From the NCBI RefSeq assembly GCF_900176365.1, contig NZ_FWXY01000008.1, positions 62,001 to 126,000 of the forward strand: DNA of 64,000 nt. Direction: 5' to 3'. This document shows, one piece after another, positions 37,941-45,104 of the stretch. The translations under genes were made by a program, and so were the position numbers. Origin of the DNA: Desulfocicer vacuolatum DSM 3385. Lineage in GTDB: Bacteria; Desulfobacterota; Desulfobacteria; Desulfobacterales; Desulfobacteraceae. Numbering within the stretch: position 1 is the stretch's first letter; every line of letters begins with the position of its first letter. Under the pieces are notes generated by a model. The model ran no database searches and was not told the origin of the DNA. It saw nothing but the letters and a program-made list of their open reading frames with translations.

Positions 37941-38993
37941 TTATTTGGCTTGCCAATATCCTTTTTCCACGGCCCATTTTTTTGTTATATCAAAAATCTC
38001 TTTAAAAGCTGCATCTTTAAAGTATTTTTCAGGTACAACTTCACTGGCAAGAGCAGACAGCTTATTAGCGTCCTCTTCAGACCACTCAACAATTTCAATA
38101 CCCTTCTTCTCCACAAAATCCCAAGCTTTTTGAATGGTTAATTCAGCTTCAAACTTATTTCTTGCAGATCCGATTTCGCAGGCAGCCTCAAGAATGGCTT
38201 TCAAATCATCGGGAAGGGAATTCCAAGTTTCCAGATTTACGATGAATGCATCAGCAGCAGGACCAACCGCTGTGGGATATTTCACCCAGTATTTGGTAAC
38301 TTCATGGAACCCCATGTCAACCATGTCTGCAGCATGGGAAAAGGTGATGGCATCCACACCGCCGGTGGAAAGCATGGTATAAATTTCATCACCGGGGGTC
38401 CAGATGGTACCGGCACCTAATTTAGCCAACTGCAAAGCAATGAGCTCAGAAGATCTGAATTTCAACCCTTTAATATCATCAATGCCATTGATGGGCTTTT
38501 TGGAAATCATCAGGTTGTCCAGAGTCCAATAGACATTCCCCACAAGGTGAACGCCGTGTTTGGCATATTCCTGACGCATGAGTTCCATGATTCGTCCGCC
38601 TTCATATTGTTCATAGAGTTGACGCATCTCGGCGATGGTTTTAGGTGCGGCCATACAGTCACCATGGGTAAAGGCGATGGGAAGCTGTCCGGGAAAATAT
38701 CCAGGCCAGATAAAGGTGGCCTGCATAACACCCATACCTACTGCATCCAGTTGCTCAGCAACAGGAACGATGGCTCCAGGAGCACTGGGCTTCATGAGAA
38801 TGCGTCCATTTGACATGCGCTTTACATAATCTGACATATAGGCGATGGAATCCCAGCTGATGCCGGAAGGTAACCAGGAGGAAGGTTGCCATCTGTAAGT
38901 TTTAGAAAAAGCTGGCATGGAAGAAGCAACAATCAAAAAAGCGCCCATTAATGCGACAATCATACCCCGGGTGAATCTAATTCGAACTTTCAT
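37941..38993 (-). CDS. dctP: TRAP transporter substrate-binding protein (DctP)
   Basis: Periplasmic receptor of the TRAP system. 350 residues with a signal peptide (GMIVALMGAFLIVASSMPAFS then KTYRWQPSSW). The family features are LDNLMISKKPINGIDDIKGLKFRSSELIALQLAKLGA, with the conserved ligand-contacting Arg in KFRSS, and GDEIYTMLSTGGVDAITFSHAADMVDMGF. An AAGGAG site precedes the ATG. dctQ and dctM follow. Ligand unknown; the absence of a two-component pair nearby gives no hint. Confidence 0.94.
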   Translation of the reverse strand: MKVRIRFTRGMIVALMGAFLIVASSMPAFSKTYRWQPSSWLPSGISWDSIAYMSDYVKRMSNGRILMKPSAPGAIVPVAEQLDAVGMGVMQATFIWPGYFPGQLPIAFTHGDCMAAPKTIAEMRQLYEQYEGGRIMELMRQEYAKHGVHLVGNVYWTLDNLMISKKPINGIDDIKGLKFRSSELIALQLAKLGAGTIWTPGDEIYTMLSTGGVDAITFSHAADMVDMGFHEVTKYWVKYPTAVGPAADAFIVNLETWNSLPDDLKAILEAACEIGSARNKFEAELTIQKAWDFVEKKGIEIVEWSEEDANKLSALASEVVPEKYFKDAAFKEIFDITKKWAVEKGYWQAK

Positions 38994-39224
38994 TTCAGTC
39001 TCCTTGCAAAAATGTTTTTGTGTAAAAGAATGCTTACATTGTTAAATTTACAGGATATTCACACCTCCTTGTTTTTATTTATATTTTTAAAGTTATCTCC
39101 GTAATCATACATTATAAGGACCCCAAAATATGGAATCAACAAAACCCAAAACCAATCATAAAACATGTTACTTTAAATACTTACCTAAAATCATCATCAA
39201 ATTATTCTGAATAACGGATTGTTT
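38994..39224. other. Upstream region of dctP
   Basis: AT-rich non-coding sequence that should hold the TRAP operon promoter. On the minus strand TTATAATGTATGATTACGG is the nearest to a minus-10 box but there is no matching minus-35. Two AAGGAG-like sites occur, at the dctP start and about 70 bases farther up. Confidence 0.35.
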
Positions 39225-39388
39225 TTATATAAAATACTCCGTAAATCAGAGAAGTATTTCAAGCTTTGTTGTGGGTGGAACCGGATCAGAATACGGTCCG
39301 CCCGTGGCGGTTTATATGAAATACTCCGAAAATCAGGAATCTATTTCATGCTTTGTTGTGGGCAGGCCGAGGCCAGAATACGGTCTGT
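39225..39388 (+). repeat. Family-3 repeat, two tandem units
   Basis: Two direct units of about 85 bases, at 39225-39314 and 39313-39388. Each has AAATACTCCG.AAATCAG, then a TATTTCA.GCTTTGTTGTGGG stretch, then a GGGCAG- or GGGTGGAACCGG...AGAATACGGTC hairpin arm pair. The same unit appears singly at 15945-16036 and 55000. No target duplication is visible. Confidence 0.75.
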
Positions 39389-39869
39389 TATTTGGAAAAG
39401 CCGAACCCATGCCAGAAACCATGCATGGGTCAAAATTACTATTCCAGAAATACACAGATAAAATGCATTTAAAACACCAATGAATTCTCCCCACAGCATA
39501 TTCTCGAATCTGATAATGAAATAATATCGCCATACAATGCCCTTGTATTGAATGAAATCTGAATTGTTTACCACTAACATACTTATAGTAAAATTTAATG
39601 TCAAGATTAATATCTCTATAGAAATATTAGTAATCATCTATTTAATGTTTACAGCATGTTGAAACTGACATGACAGGGATAATTAATCCGCATATTTCAT
39701 TCCCCGGATCAAAGAAGAGGGAAAAAATCAGAACAAATTAAATCGTTGGAGAAAAAAACGAAAATTTAATTATGATGATGTGAAAATGAATTACAAGTTG
39801 ATAGGTAGGCAGGCAGGCAAACTCAAATCATAATATGCGTCATAAATAAAATTGAGCCAAGGAGAGAAC
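39389..39869. other. Gene-free AT-rich stretch
   Basis: 480 bases without a supported gene on either strand. The right end contains the sequence ATAAATAAAATTGAGCCAAGGAGAGAACATG, which is the leader of the thioesterase copy that follows. TAGGTAGGCAGGCAGGCAAA is a minor tetranucleotide run. Confidence 0.4.
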
Positions 39870-40082
39870 ATGAAATTACAGCGCTGTCCATTCATCCAGC
39901 TCATAGACATTCGCTTTAGCGACACCGATGCCAACGGTCATGTGTTTTTTACCAACTACCAAACTTTTTTTGACACGGCATTCTTAAAATTTCTGGACCA
40001 CATTGGTTGCAATGTTTTGTTTGCTCTACTTCAAACACCAATTTACTATGATCTGGATAATTTTAAATTGGATTTGAAGTGA
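39870..40082 (+). pseudogene. Truncated copy of the 4HBT thioesterase gene
   Basis: Starts like the intact gene at 44670, with the same leader (GAGCCAAGGAGA, then ATG) and nearly the same first 50 residues: IDIRFSDTDANGHVFFTNYQ and TFFDTAFLKFLDHIGC. Similarity stops abruptly at about 40013, and the remaining 20 or so residues (NVLFALLQTPIYYDLDNF) are unrelated; the C-terminal two thirds of the hotdog fold are missing. The ribosome-binding site is intact so a short peptide could be made, but it cannot be an active thioesterase. Confidence 0.8.
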
Positions 40083-40125
40083 CGAGAACATTGAATTTCA
40101 ACATATTTTTTAAAATACCCGGCTG

Positions 40126-40175
40126 AAAAAAAAAGGCTTTCCCGTAAAAACGCTATACGAAGCAAGGGAAAGCCC
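40126..40175 (-). terminator. Rho-independent terminator of the MDR-type reductase gene
   Basis: On the minus strand, 43 bases after the stop at 40218, GGGCTTTCCC and GGGAAAGCC form a stem with a loop of about 22 bases, followed by a run of nine or more T. It ends the OYE/reductase unit. Confidence 0.85.
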
Positions 40176-40217
40176 GATATAAATATGAAGAAAAAACCCT
40201 TCACATCTTGGTATATT

Positions 40218-41264
40218 TTATCCGGCAATGGTTCTATCATTCACACGGATTACTAATTTTCCAAAATTGTCACCCTTTAACATACCAATAAAAGCCTCTG
40301 GCGCGTTTTCCAGATCATCCACCAGATGCTCGCGGTATTTTATCTCTCCTTTGGCCACCCACTGGGACATATCCTTTGCAAATTCATCGTAACGATGACC
40401 ATAATCATCAAAAATAATGAACCCCTGAACCGTTAAGCGTTTGACCAGAATGGTACCCATCAATCGGGACAGGCGATCCGGTCCATTTGGAAGCTGCGTG
40501 GCATTGTACTGGGAAATAAGTCCGCACACCGGAATTCTGGCCTTTGTGTTCAGGCGCGGCAACACCGCATCAAACACCTTGCCCCCGACACTTTCAAAAT
40601 AGATATCAATGCCCTTGGTGCAAACATTTTTAAGCTGGCGGTGAAAATCCACAGCACGGTGATCCAGACATTCATCAAATCCAAGAATTTCTTTTGCATA
40701 TTTACACTTTTCAGGCCCACCGGCAACACCTATGACATGGCAGCCCTTTAATTTGCCTATCTGCCCCACGGTTGCCCCCACAGGTCCTGTGGCCGCAGCC
40801 ACCACAAGGGTTTCCCCGGGTTTGGGCTGCCCGATATCCAACAACCCCATATAGGCGGTGAAGCCAGGCATCCCCAATATTCCCAATGCATGGGAGGGAT
40901 TCTTAGGATTGTATCCCAATGGCATCAGGTCAGCGCCATCGGAAAGGGCATAATCCTGCCACCCACTATAGCCAAGGACCCATTGATCTGCCTTGTAATC
41001 AGGATGTCGGGAAGATTCAACCCGGCACACGGTTCCCCCCACCATGACCCCGTCCACCTCAACTGGGTCAGCATAGGAAGGAGCATCGCTCATTCTTCCC
41101 CGCATATACGGATCAAGGGAGAGATATTCCGTGCGTAACAGCACCTGGCCGTCTAATGGTTCCGGCACGGGCGTGGTCTCCAGGCGAAAATCCCCGGAAA
41201 CCGGAGCCCCCTGGGGACGACGGGCCAATACGATGCGACGATTCTGTTCTTTATTTTGAGACAT
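40218..41264 (-). CDS. NADP-dependent MDR-family oxidoreductase (CurA/alkenal reductase type)
   Basis: 348 residues from the ATG at 41264 (MSQNKEQNRR), chosen because GGAAG lies nine bases upstream; the frame runs further back but into the preceding gene. The protein is a zinc-free medium-chain dehydrogenase of the leukotriene-B4-dehydrogenase/curcumin-reductase class: LSLDPYMRGRMSD, DGVMVGGTVCRVESSRHPDYKADQWVLGYSGWQDYALSDG, and the NADP-binding AATGPVGATVGQIGKLKGCHVIG. These enzymes reduce activated C=C bonds. Its start overlaps the 3' end of the upstream OYE gene by 14 bases, so the two enoate-type reductases are coupled. Confidence 0.88.
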   Translation of the reverse strand: MSQNKEQNRRIVLARRPQGAPVSGDFRLETTPVPEPLDGQVLLRTEYLSLDPYMRGRMSDAPSYADPVEVDGVMVGGTVCRVESSRHPDYKADQWVLGYSGWQDYALSDGADLMPLGYNPKNPSHALGILGMPGFTAYMGLLDIGQPKPGETLVVAAATGPVGATVGQIGKLKGCHVIGVAGGPEKCKYAKEILGFDECLDHRAVDFHRQLKNVCTKGIDIYFESVGGKVFDAVLPRLNTKARIPVCGLISQYNATQLPNGPDRLSRLMGTILVKRLTVQGFIIFDDYGHRYDEFAKDMSQWVAKGEIKYREHLVDDLENAPEAFIGMLKGDNFGKLVIRVNDRTIAG

Positions 41265-42378
41265 GAGCATCTTCCTTTTCCTGCTCTTTCTTTTCCACAG
41301 GACAATGCAGGGCCTCTTTGGCGAAAAGGGTTGTAAAACATTTATTGCATGAAATACACTTGGCCTTTTCAATATCCCCTGATTCCCATCTTTCTATCAG
41401 ATGGGGTTCCCTGATAAGGGGTCTTGAAATGGCGATATAGTCTGTAACACCTGAATCCACAGCATCTTCTGCAATATTATAAGACAAAATTCCCCCCACC
41501 AGAATAAGGGGAATATTCAGTTCTTTTTTAAATCTCCGGGCCGCATCTTTATAATATGCCTCCCGATCCTGGGATTTTGAAATCCCCACTCTGGAGGGAA
41601 TGTATTTTCCGGATTCAAAGGTGCCGCCGCTCATCTCAATGGCATCCATGCCTCGTTGTTCAACCATTTTACAAACCGTTATCATCTCCTCCAGTGTCAT
41701 CCCGTCTTCAAGGAAATCCTGGCAATTGATTTTCACCATGATGGGAAAGGAGGCACCCACCCGTTGCCTGATCTCTTCGTACACCTCAATGAGCAAACGA
41801 GCCCTGTTTTCAAGGATGCCACCATAATCATCTTTTCTTTTATTATAATGGGGTGATAAAAACTGGCTGAGCATATAACCATGGGCTGCATGGATTTCAA
41901 CGGCATCAAAACCTGCTCTCACAGCTCTGTGGGCAGCATCTCCAAAGGCGTTAATGGTTCTGTTAATATCATCCATGGTCATGGCAGAGGCTTTTTTGAC
42001 CTTTTTTTTAAAAACATCAGAGGGAGCCAGGGGAGCATGGGCCTCTTTTCCGATGCCATTTTTTCCGGCATGGGCCAATTGCACGGCAACAACACCGCCA
42101 TTGTCGTGGATCACCGAAGCAACCTTTTTTAAGCTGTCCATCATGTCATCGGAATAGATACCCATCTGCCGGGGGCCTGCCTGGCCTTCCCTTGTCACAT
42201 GGGCATGGCCAGTGATGATAAGCCCCACCTGTCCCCGGGCAAGTTGTGCCATGTATTCCAGCAGCTGGTCTGTGACCTTTCCATCTAAATCTGCCATGGC
42301 TTCGTAGGTGGCAGATCTGACAAATCGATTTTTTACCTTCATTCCATTGATGGTTGTTTGTTCAAATAATGTGGACAT
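41251..42378 (-). CDS. Old Yellow Enzyme-family NADH:flavin oxidoreductase
   Basis: 375 residues, the FMN-barrel half only (no fused FAD/NAD domain). TTINGMKVKNRFVRSATYEAM opens as in 2-enoate-reductase-like OYEs; VRAGFDAVEIHAAHGYMLSQFLSPHYNKRKDDYGG carries the substrate-binding His-x-x-His region; AISRPLIREPHLIERWESGD is typical. The C terminus keeps the cysteine set CISCNKCF and HC expected for the [4Fe-4S]-binding members, although the downstream partner domain is lacking. AAAGGAAAAAG precedes the ATG. It and the MDR reductase form a two-gene unit probably acting on unsaturated acyl or cyclic substrates. Confidence 0.9.
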   Translation of the reverse strand: MSTLFEQTTINGMKVKNRFVRSATYEAMADLDGKVTDQLLEYMAQLARGQVGLIITGHAHVTREGQAGPRQMGIYSDDMMDSLKKVASVIHDNGGVVAVQLAHAGKNGIGKEAHAPLAPSDVFKKKVKKASAMTMDDINRTINAFGDAAHRAVRAGFDAVEIHAAHGYMLSQFLSPHYNKRKDDYGGILENRARLLIEVYEEIRQRVGASFPIMVKINCQDFLEDGMTLEEMITVCKMVEQRGMDAIEMSGGTFESGKYIPSRVGISKSQDREAYYKDAARRFKKELNIPLILVGGILSYNIAEDAVDSGVTDYIAISRPLIREPHLIERWESGDIEKAKCISCNKCFTTLFAKEALHCPVEKKEQEKEDAHVSK

Positions 42379-42420
42379 TCTTTTTCCTTTTTTTATAATC
42401 AGATCTTCACTGAAAAAATT

Positions 42421-42660
42421 TTAAATATAATTTTCTGACGGTTTGAGAAAGTAATCAAACAAAAGCCTTATACACTCTTTCACCGGGGTTGTGGAATTGG
42501 TTATTTTCATATTTAGCAATGCCCCTTCCCAGGCATTCCATATAAAATCAGTTAAACTCCCCGCTGGTATATCATTTCTAATAATTCCCGTATCTTGACC
42601 TTGCTGGATATAACCTGCCACCCGGGCTTTCCATGTATGGGTAGATGACCGGTCGTCTTG
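42421..42660 (-). pseudogene. TetR-type regulator, C-terminal remnant
   Basis: The minus-strand frame from about 42660 to 42421 reads like the ligand-domain tail of a TetR repressor: WKARVAGYIQQGQDTGIIRN, then GSLTDFIWNAWEGALLNMKITNS and ECIRLLFDYFLKP. The N-terminal helix-turn-helix is missing: stops appear just upstream and the adjacent sequence is repeat DNA (42688-42851). It lies immediately upstream of the OYE/MDR unit, where such a repressor would normally sit, so it is probably the broken regulator of those genes. Confidence 0.65.
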
Positions 42661-42687
42661 ATATCAAGAGACCTATTTTAAAATTTG

Positions 42688-42851
42688 TAAAAATATTGCC
42701 ATGGATGTGCCAAAGGGTGTCACCAAAATTAATGATAGCTGCCATGGACAGACTGCATTCTGACCTCGCCCCCCCATAAAAGGCTATGAGACGGCCCAGA
42801 CTGCGAGTCGTAGCTGCCATGGACAGACTGCATTCTGACCTCGCCCCCCTT
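42688..42851. repeat. Family-3 repeat with a 39-base internal direct repeat
   Basis: ATTGCCATGGATGTGCCAAAGGG...CAAAATTAATGATAGCTGCCATGG matches the copy at 50911-50981. The 39 bases starting TAGCTGCCATGGACAGACTG occur twice, at 42736 and 42811 (offset 75), both ending in a CTCGCCCCCC run. The block sits exactly at the break of the TetR remnant. Confidence 0.75.
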
Positions 42852-42883
42852 GCATGGCCCATATTATGAATAAAACCTGAACT

Positions 42884-43495
42884 TTACCCATGATGATCAA
42901 TGCATTGAACAACGCTTGCATACAAAAACTTATCCATGCCGGAATAAAAATGATCGCATCCGCTGATCTCTTTAAATGCACGGATATTCCAGCGTTTCAA
43001 ATGCCCTTTGAGTTCTGATGCATGTGCGTATTCATCTCTGTCACCACAGATCACAAAACATGGATGTGAAAATCCCGAAACATCGGTAAAATCCATGAAA
43101 CTCACCGGGGGGGAAACCAGCAATTGATGCAGCGGCGCTGTTTTCTTAAAAACAGTGTGGGCATTCACCCAGGAGCCAAAGGAATATCCGGCAACGGCAA
43201 GATTGGAAATGCCTTGAGCTTTCAAAAAAGAGGTTGCGGCGGTGACATCGGCACATAAATCAAAAAAAGTGTTATAATCTCCTGTGCTTTTTCCCGTACC
43301 CCTGAAGTTAAACCGCAGGGTTGCATAGCCATTATCAAGATAGGCCTGTTCCATGGTTCTGACAACCACATTGTCCATGTTTCCACCATACTCGGGATGG
43401 GGATGGGTTAAAATGACGCCGCTCTGGTTTCCAGCCCCTTGAAAAACCCCTTCCAACTGCCCATTTTCAAAGGCAATGTCAACTTTTTCTTTCAT
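42884..43495 (-). CDS. Alpha/beta hydrolase
   Basis: 203-residue serine hydrolase of the small COG2945-like class. ILTHPHPEYGGNMDNVVV near residue 30 is the family opening, LRFNFRGTGKSTGDYN forms the oxyanion region, and the nucleophile elbow is AVAGYSFGSW (Ser about 113). DRDEYAHASELKGHL holds the acid and GCDHFYSG the catalytic His near the C terminus. AAAGGAAAAC precedes the ATG. It may cleave esters or thioesters; the cluster of reductases and acyl-CoA genes around it suggests an acyl substrate, but that is inference. Repeat blocks lie on both sides, so it is probably transcribed alone. Confidence 0.85.
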   Translation of the reverse strand: MKEKVDIAFENGQLEGVFQGAGNQSGVILTHPHPEYGGNMDNVVVRTMEQAYLDNGYATLRFNFRGTGKSTGDYNTFFDLCADVTAATSFLKAQGISNLAVAGYSFGSWVNAHTVFKKTAPLHQLLVSPPVSFMDFTDVSGFSHPCFVICGDRDEYAHASELKGHLKRWNIRAFKEISGCDHFYSGMDKFLYASVVQCIDHHG

Positions 43496-43517
43496 TTGTT
43501 TTCCTTTACTTTTTTAT

Positions 43518-43778
43518 CACTGCCATGGGCAGATCATATTGGGGTTTGCCTGCCCACAACGATAAATGGAACTCTGATTATTACAGGACTTTGGATGGAG
43601 TTTCATATCAACGGGCATGTCCTGTCAGACACAACGAATATTGAAAATAGTATCATACCGCCCCCCGAGGGGCAATGATCCCGGCCCGGAACTGTAGACA
43701 GCTCAATTGGCCGGTTCCTATTGCCCATCGGGGGGCTCTGCTGAAGATGCTCGGAAGTACGGTCCCCCGTGGCGCTTA
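43518..43778 (+). repeat. Family-3 palindromic intergenic repeat, full-length type copy
   Basis: Best-ordered copy: CACTGCCATGGGCAGATC, then CTGCCCACAACGATAAATGGAA, TTTCATATCAACGGGCATGTCC, GACACAACGAATATTGAAAA, then a nested palindrome with arms CCCCCCGAGGGGCAAT (about 43660) and ATTGCCCATCGGGGGG (about 43720) around CGGAAC...GGTTCC, ending in CTGCTGAAGATGCTCGGAAG. The minus-strand copy at 15749-16036 has the same module order. Confidence 0.75.
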
Positions 43779-43835
43779 TTCCGCACTCCCCGCAACTTGC
43801 ATCCCAGCCAATCCATTGAAAAAAATCTGTATTTA

Positions 43836-44060
43836 TTAATAAAACAATTTTTGCAAAAGTCGTTTTTCACCAAATCGAAGGGGAAATATCACCATCATAA
43901 TGCAGATTATAATAGAAGTTGTAAAGGAGAAACCAATCCAGAAAAGTGTGATGCCTGACAAATGTCCGTCCTTGAAATGGGTGAACAAAATAGTATAAAC
44001 CGGCCCGGCCTGGAGGACAAGAATACCACCGATGAAAACGGCACTGTAAATCATGAACAA
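43836..44060 (-). CDS. Small membrane protein, possibly truncated
   Basis: 74 residues with two strong hydrophobic segments: YSAVFIGGILVLQAGPVYTI and FWIGFSFTTSIIICIMMVIF, separated by a charged loop with HFKDGH. The C-terminal segment ends in a basic tail (RFGEKRLLQKLFY). I do not recognise the family. The same frame stays open about 20 codons upstream of the ATG, into the MITE-like repeat at 44070-44178, so the original start may have been lost to that insertion. A decayed copy of its C-terminal half lies at 35815-35890. Confidence 0.4.
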   Translation of the reverse strand: MFMIYSAVFIGGILVLQAGPVYTILFTHFKDGHLSGITLFWIGFSFTTSIIICIMMVIFPLRFGEKRLLQKLFY

Positions 44061-44069
44061 AAGTCCGCC

Positions 44070-44178
44070 GTAACCGGTGACGGTCTGGGCAGAATCTTCA
44101 CCTGTTTTGGCCTGCTCACCCTTAGCAATAGTATGCTACGCAGTCCCAAACATTTGCATTACTAAACCGAATGTTTAC
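44070..44178 (+). mobile_element. Degenerate family-2 MITE copy (GTAA-type ends)
   Basis: The central GGCCTGCTCACCCTTAGCAA...AGTATGCTACGCAGTCCCAA block is nearly identical to the intact element at 46640-46771. The right end reads AAACCGAATGTTTAC, close to GCCGAATATTTAC; the left end (GTAACCGG) is diverged and no target duplication remains. It lies 86 bases before the lipoprotein gene. Confidence 0.65.
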
Positions 44179-44264
44179 TTTTCTCAATTTATCCCGTCAT
44201 AATCAATTTGACTTACCTCACGTGCTGGTTATTTTTATATATGTCATAATTTAAGGAGGACAAC

Positions 44265-44588
44265 ATGAAAAATTCCAAGAAAGCCCTCTTACTTCTCATT
44301 TTATTGCTGCTTTTTTTTACAGTATCTTGCCAAAACATAACTCCCCATGGTGCCAGCGGTGATTACCATGCAGGCTCATATGCCGGAGAAAATGCAGCCC
44401 ATGAAGATGTTCTTCACAACCACGGCCAATTTTACAAAATATCCGATACAACTGCCATTAGAAAAAATATCGGCAAATATTTAAAAGAGAAGGAAGGTCC
44501 TGTCTCCGACGCTTATATTAAAGGATTCAAATGGGGATATAAAAGAGGTTTTCGTGACAGTGTTGATACCTACAACGGTGGGGGGTGA
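44265..44588 (+). CDS. Small lipoprotein
   Basis: 107 residues with an excellent ribosome-binding site (AAGGAGGACAAC before the ATG). A classic type II signal peptide, KKALLLLILLLLFFTVSC, ends at the lipobox TVSC, so Cys 22 is expected to be lipidated. The mature part is hydrophilic, rich in His, Gly, Tyr and Ala, with no cysteines and a repeated G-Y-x-x-G-F flavour near the end (KGFKWGYKRGFRD). I do not recognise a family. The next gene, a thioesterase, follows after about 80 bases. Confidence 0.8.
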   Translation: MKNSKKALLLLILLLLFFTVSCQNITPHGASGDYHAGSYAGENAAHEDVLHNHGQFYKISDTTAIRKNIGKYLKEKEGPVSDAYIKGFKWGYKRGFRDSVDTYNGGG

Positions 44589-44669
44589 ATGAATCAAACC
44601 GAATGCAGAACACTGGATTGCAAATTATAACACCGCCATTAATAAAAATATTTGAGCCAAGGAGATCAC

Positions 44670-45095
44670 ATGACCACAAAGAAAGGACCGTTCAGCATGA
44701 CCATTGACATTCGTTTTGCAGACACCGATGCCAACGGCCATGTTTTTTTTGCCAATTACCAGACTTTTTTTGACACGGCTTTTTTAAAATATCTGGATCA
44801 CATCGGTTGCAGTTTTAAATGGTTCATTGATCAAAATATCAATTTTTATTATGTGGAAGCCACCTCACAGTTTAAATCCGCGCTGACCTATGGTGATAAA
44901 ATTGTTGTTTCTGTTAATATTTCAAAATTTGGCAGAACCAGTTTTACCATTGACTTTGAAGGCAGAGATGCAAAAAGTGGTCGTCTTGCCGCCACCGGAC
45001 ATATTGTTTCCGTTGTGGTGGACAAGGCCACTGAAATACCTGTTGAAATTCCAAAAGCCTTTAAGACAGCCGTGGGCACAGTGCAAAACCTTTAA
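44670..45095 (+). CDS. 4-hydroxybenzoyl-CoA thioesterase-family protein
   Basis: 141-residue hotdog thioesterase from the ATG at 44670 (CCAAGGAGATCAC upstream; the frame runs back to 44652). The N-terminal block IDIRFADTDANGHVFFANYQ carries the catalytic Asp and the Asn-Gly-His loop of the YbgC/4HBT class, followed by TFFDTAFLKYLDHIG and TYGDKIVVSVNISKFGRTSF. It probably hydrolyses an acyl- or aroyl-CoA. It converges on the CoA-transferase gene with nine bases between stops. A 5'-end copy of it exists at 39870-40082. Confidence 0.88.
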   Translation: MTTKKGPFSMTIDIRFADTDANGHVFFANYQTFFDTAFLKYLDHIGCSFKWFIDQNINFYYVEATSQFKSALTYGDKIVVSVNISKFGRTSFTIDFEGRDAKSGRLAATGHIVSVVVDKATEIPVEIPKAFKTAVGTVQNL

Positions 45096-45104
45096 ATTTC
45101 CATT

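Noticed and set aside
42736-42849. CRISPR-like repeat-spacer pattern from the 39-base direct repeat
   Set aside because: Only two repeats at one spacing, part of a dispersed repeat family, and no cas genes.
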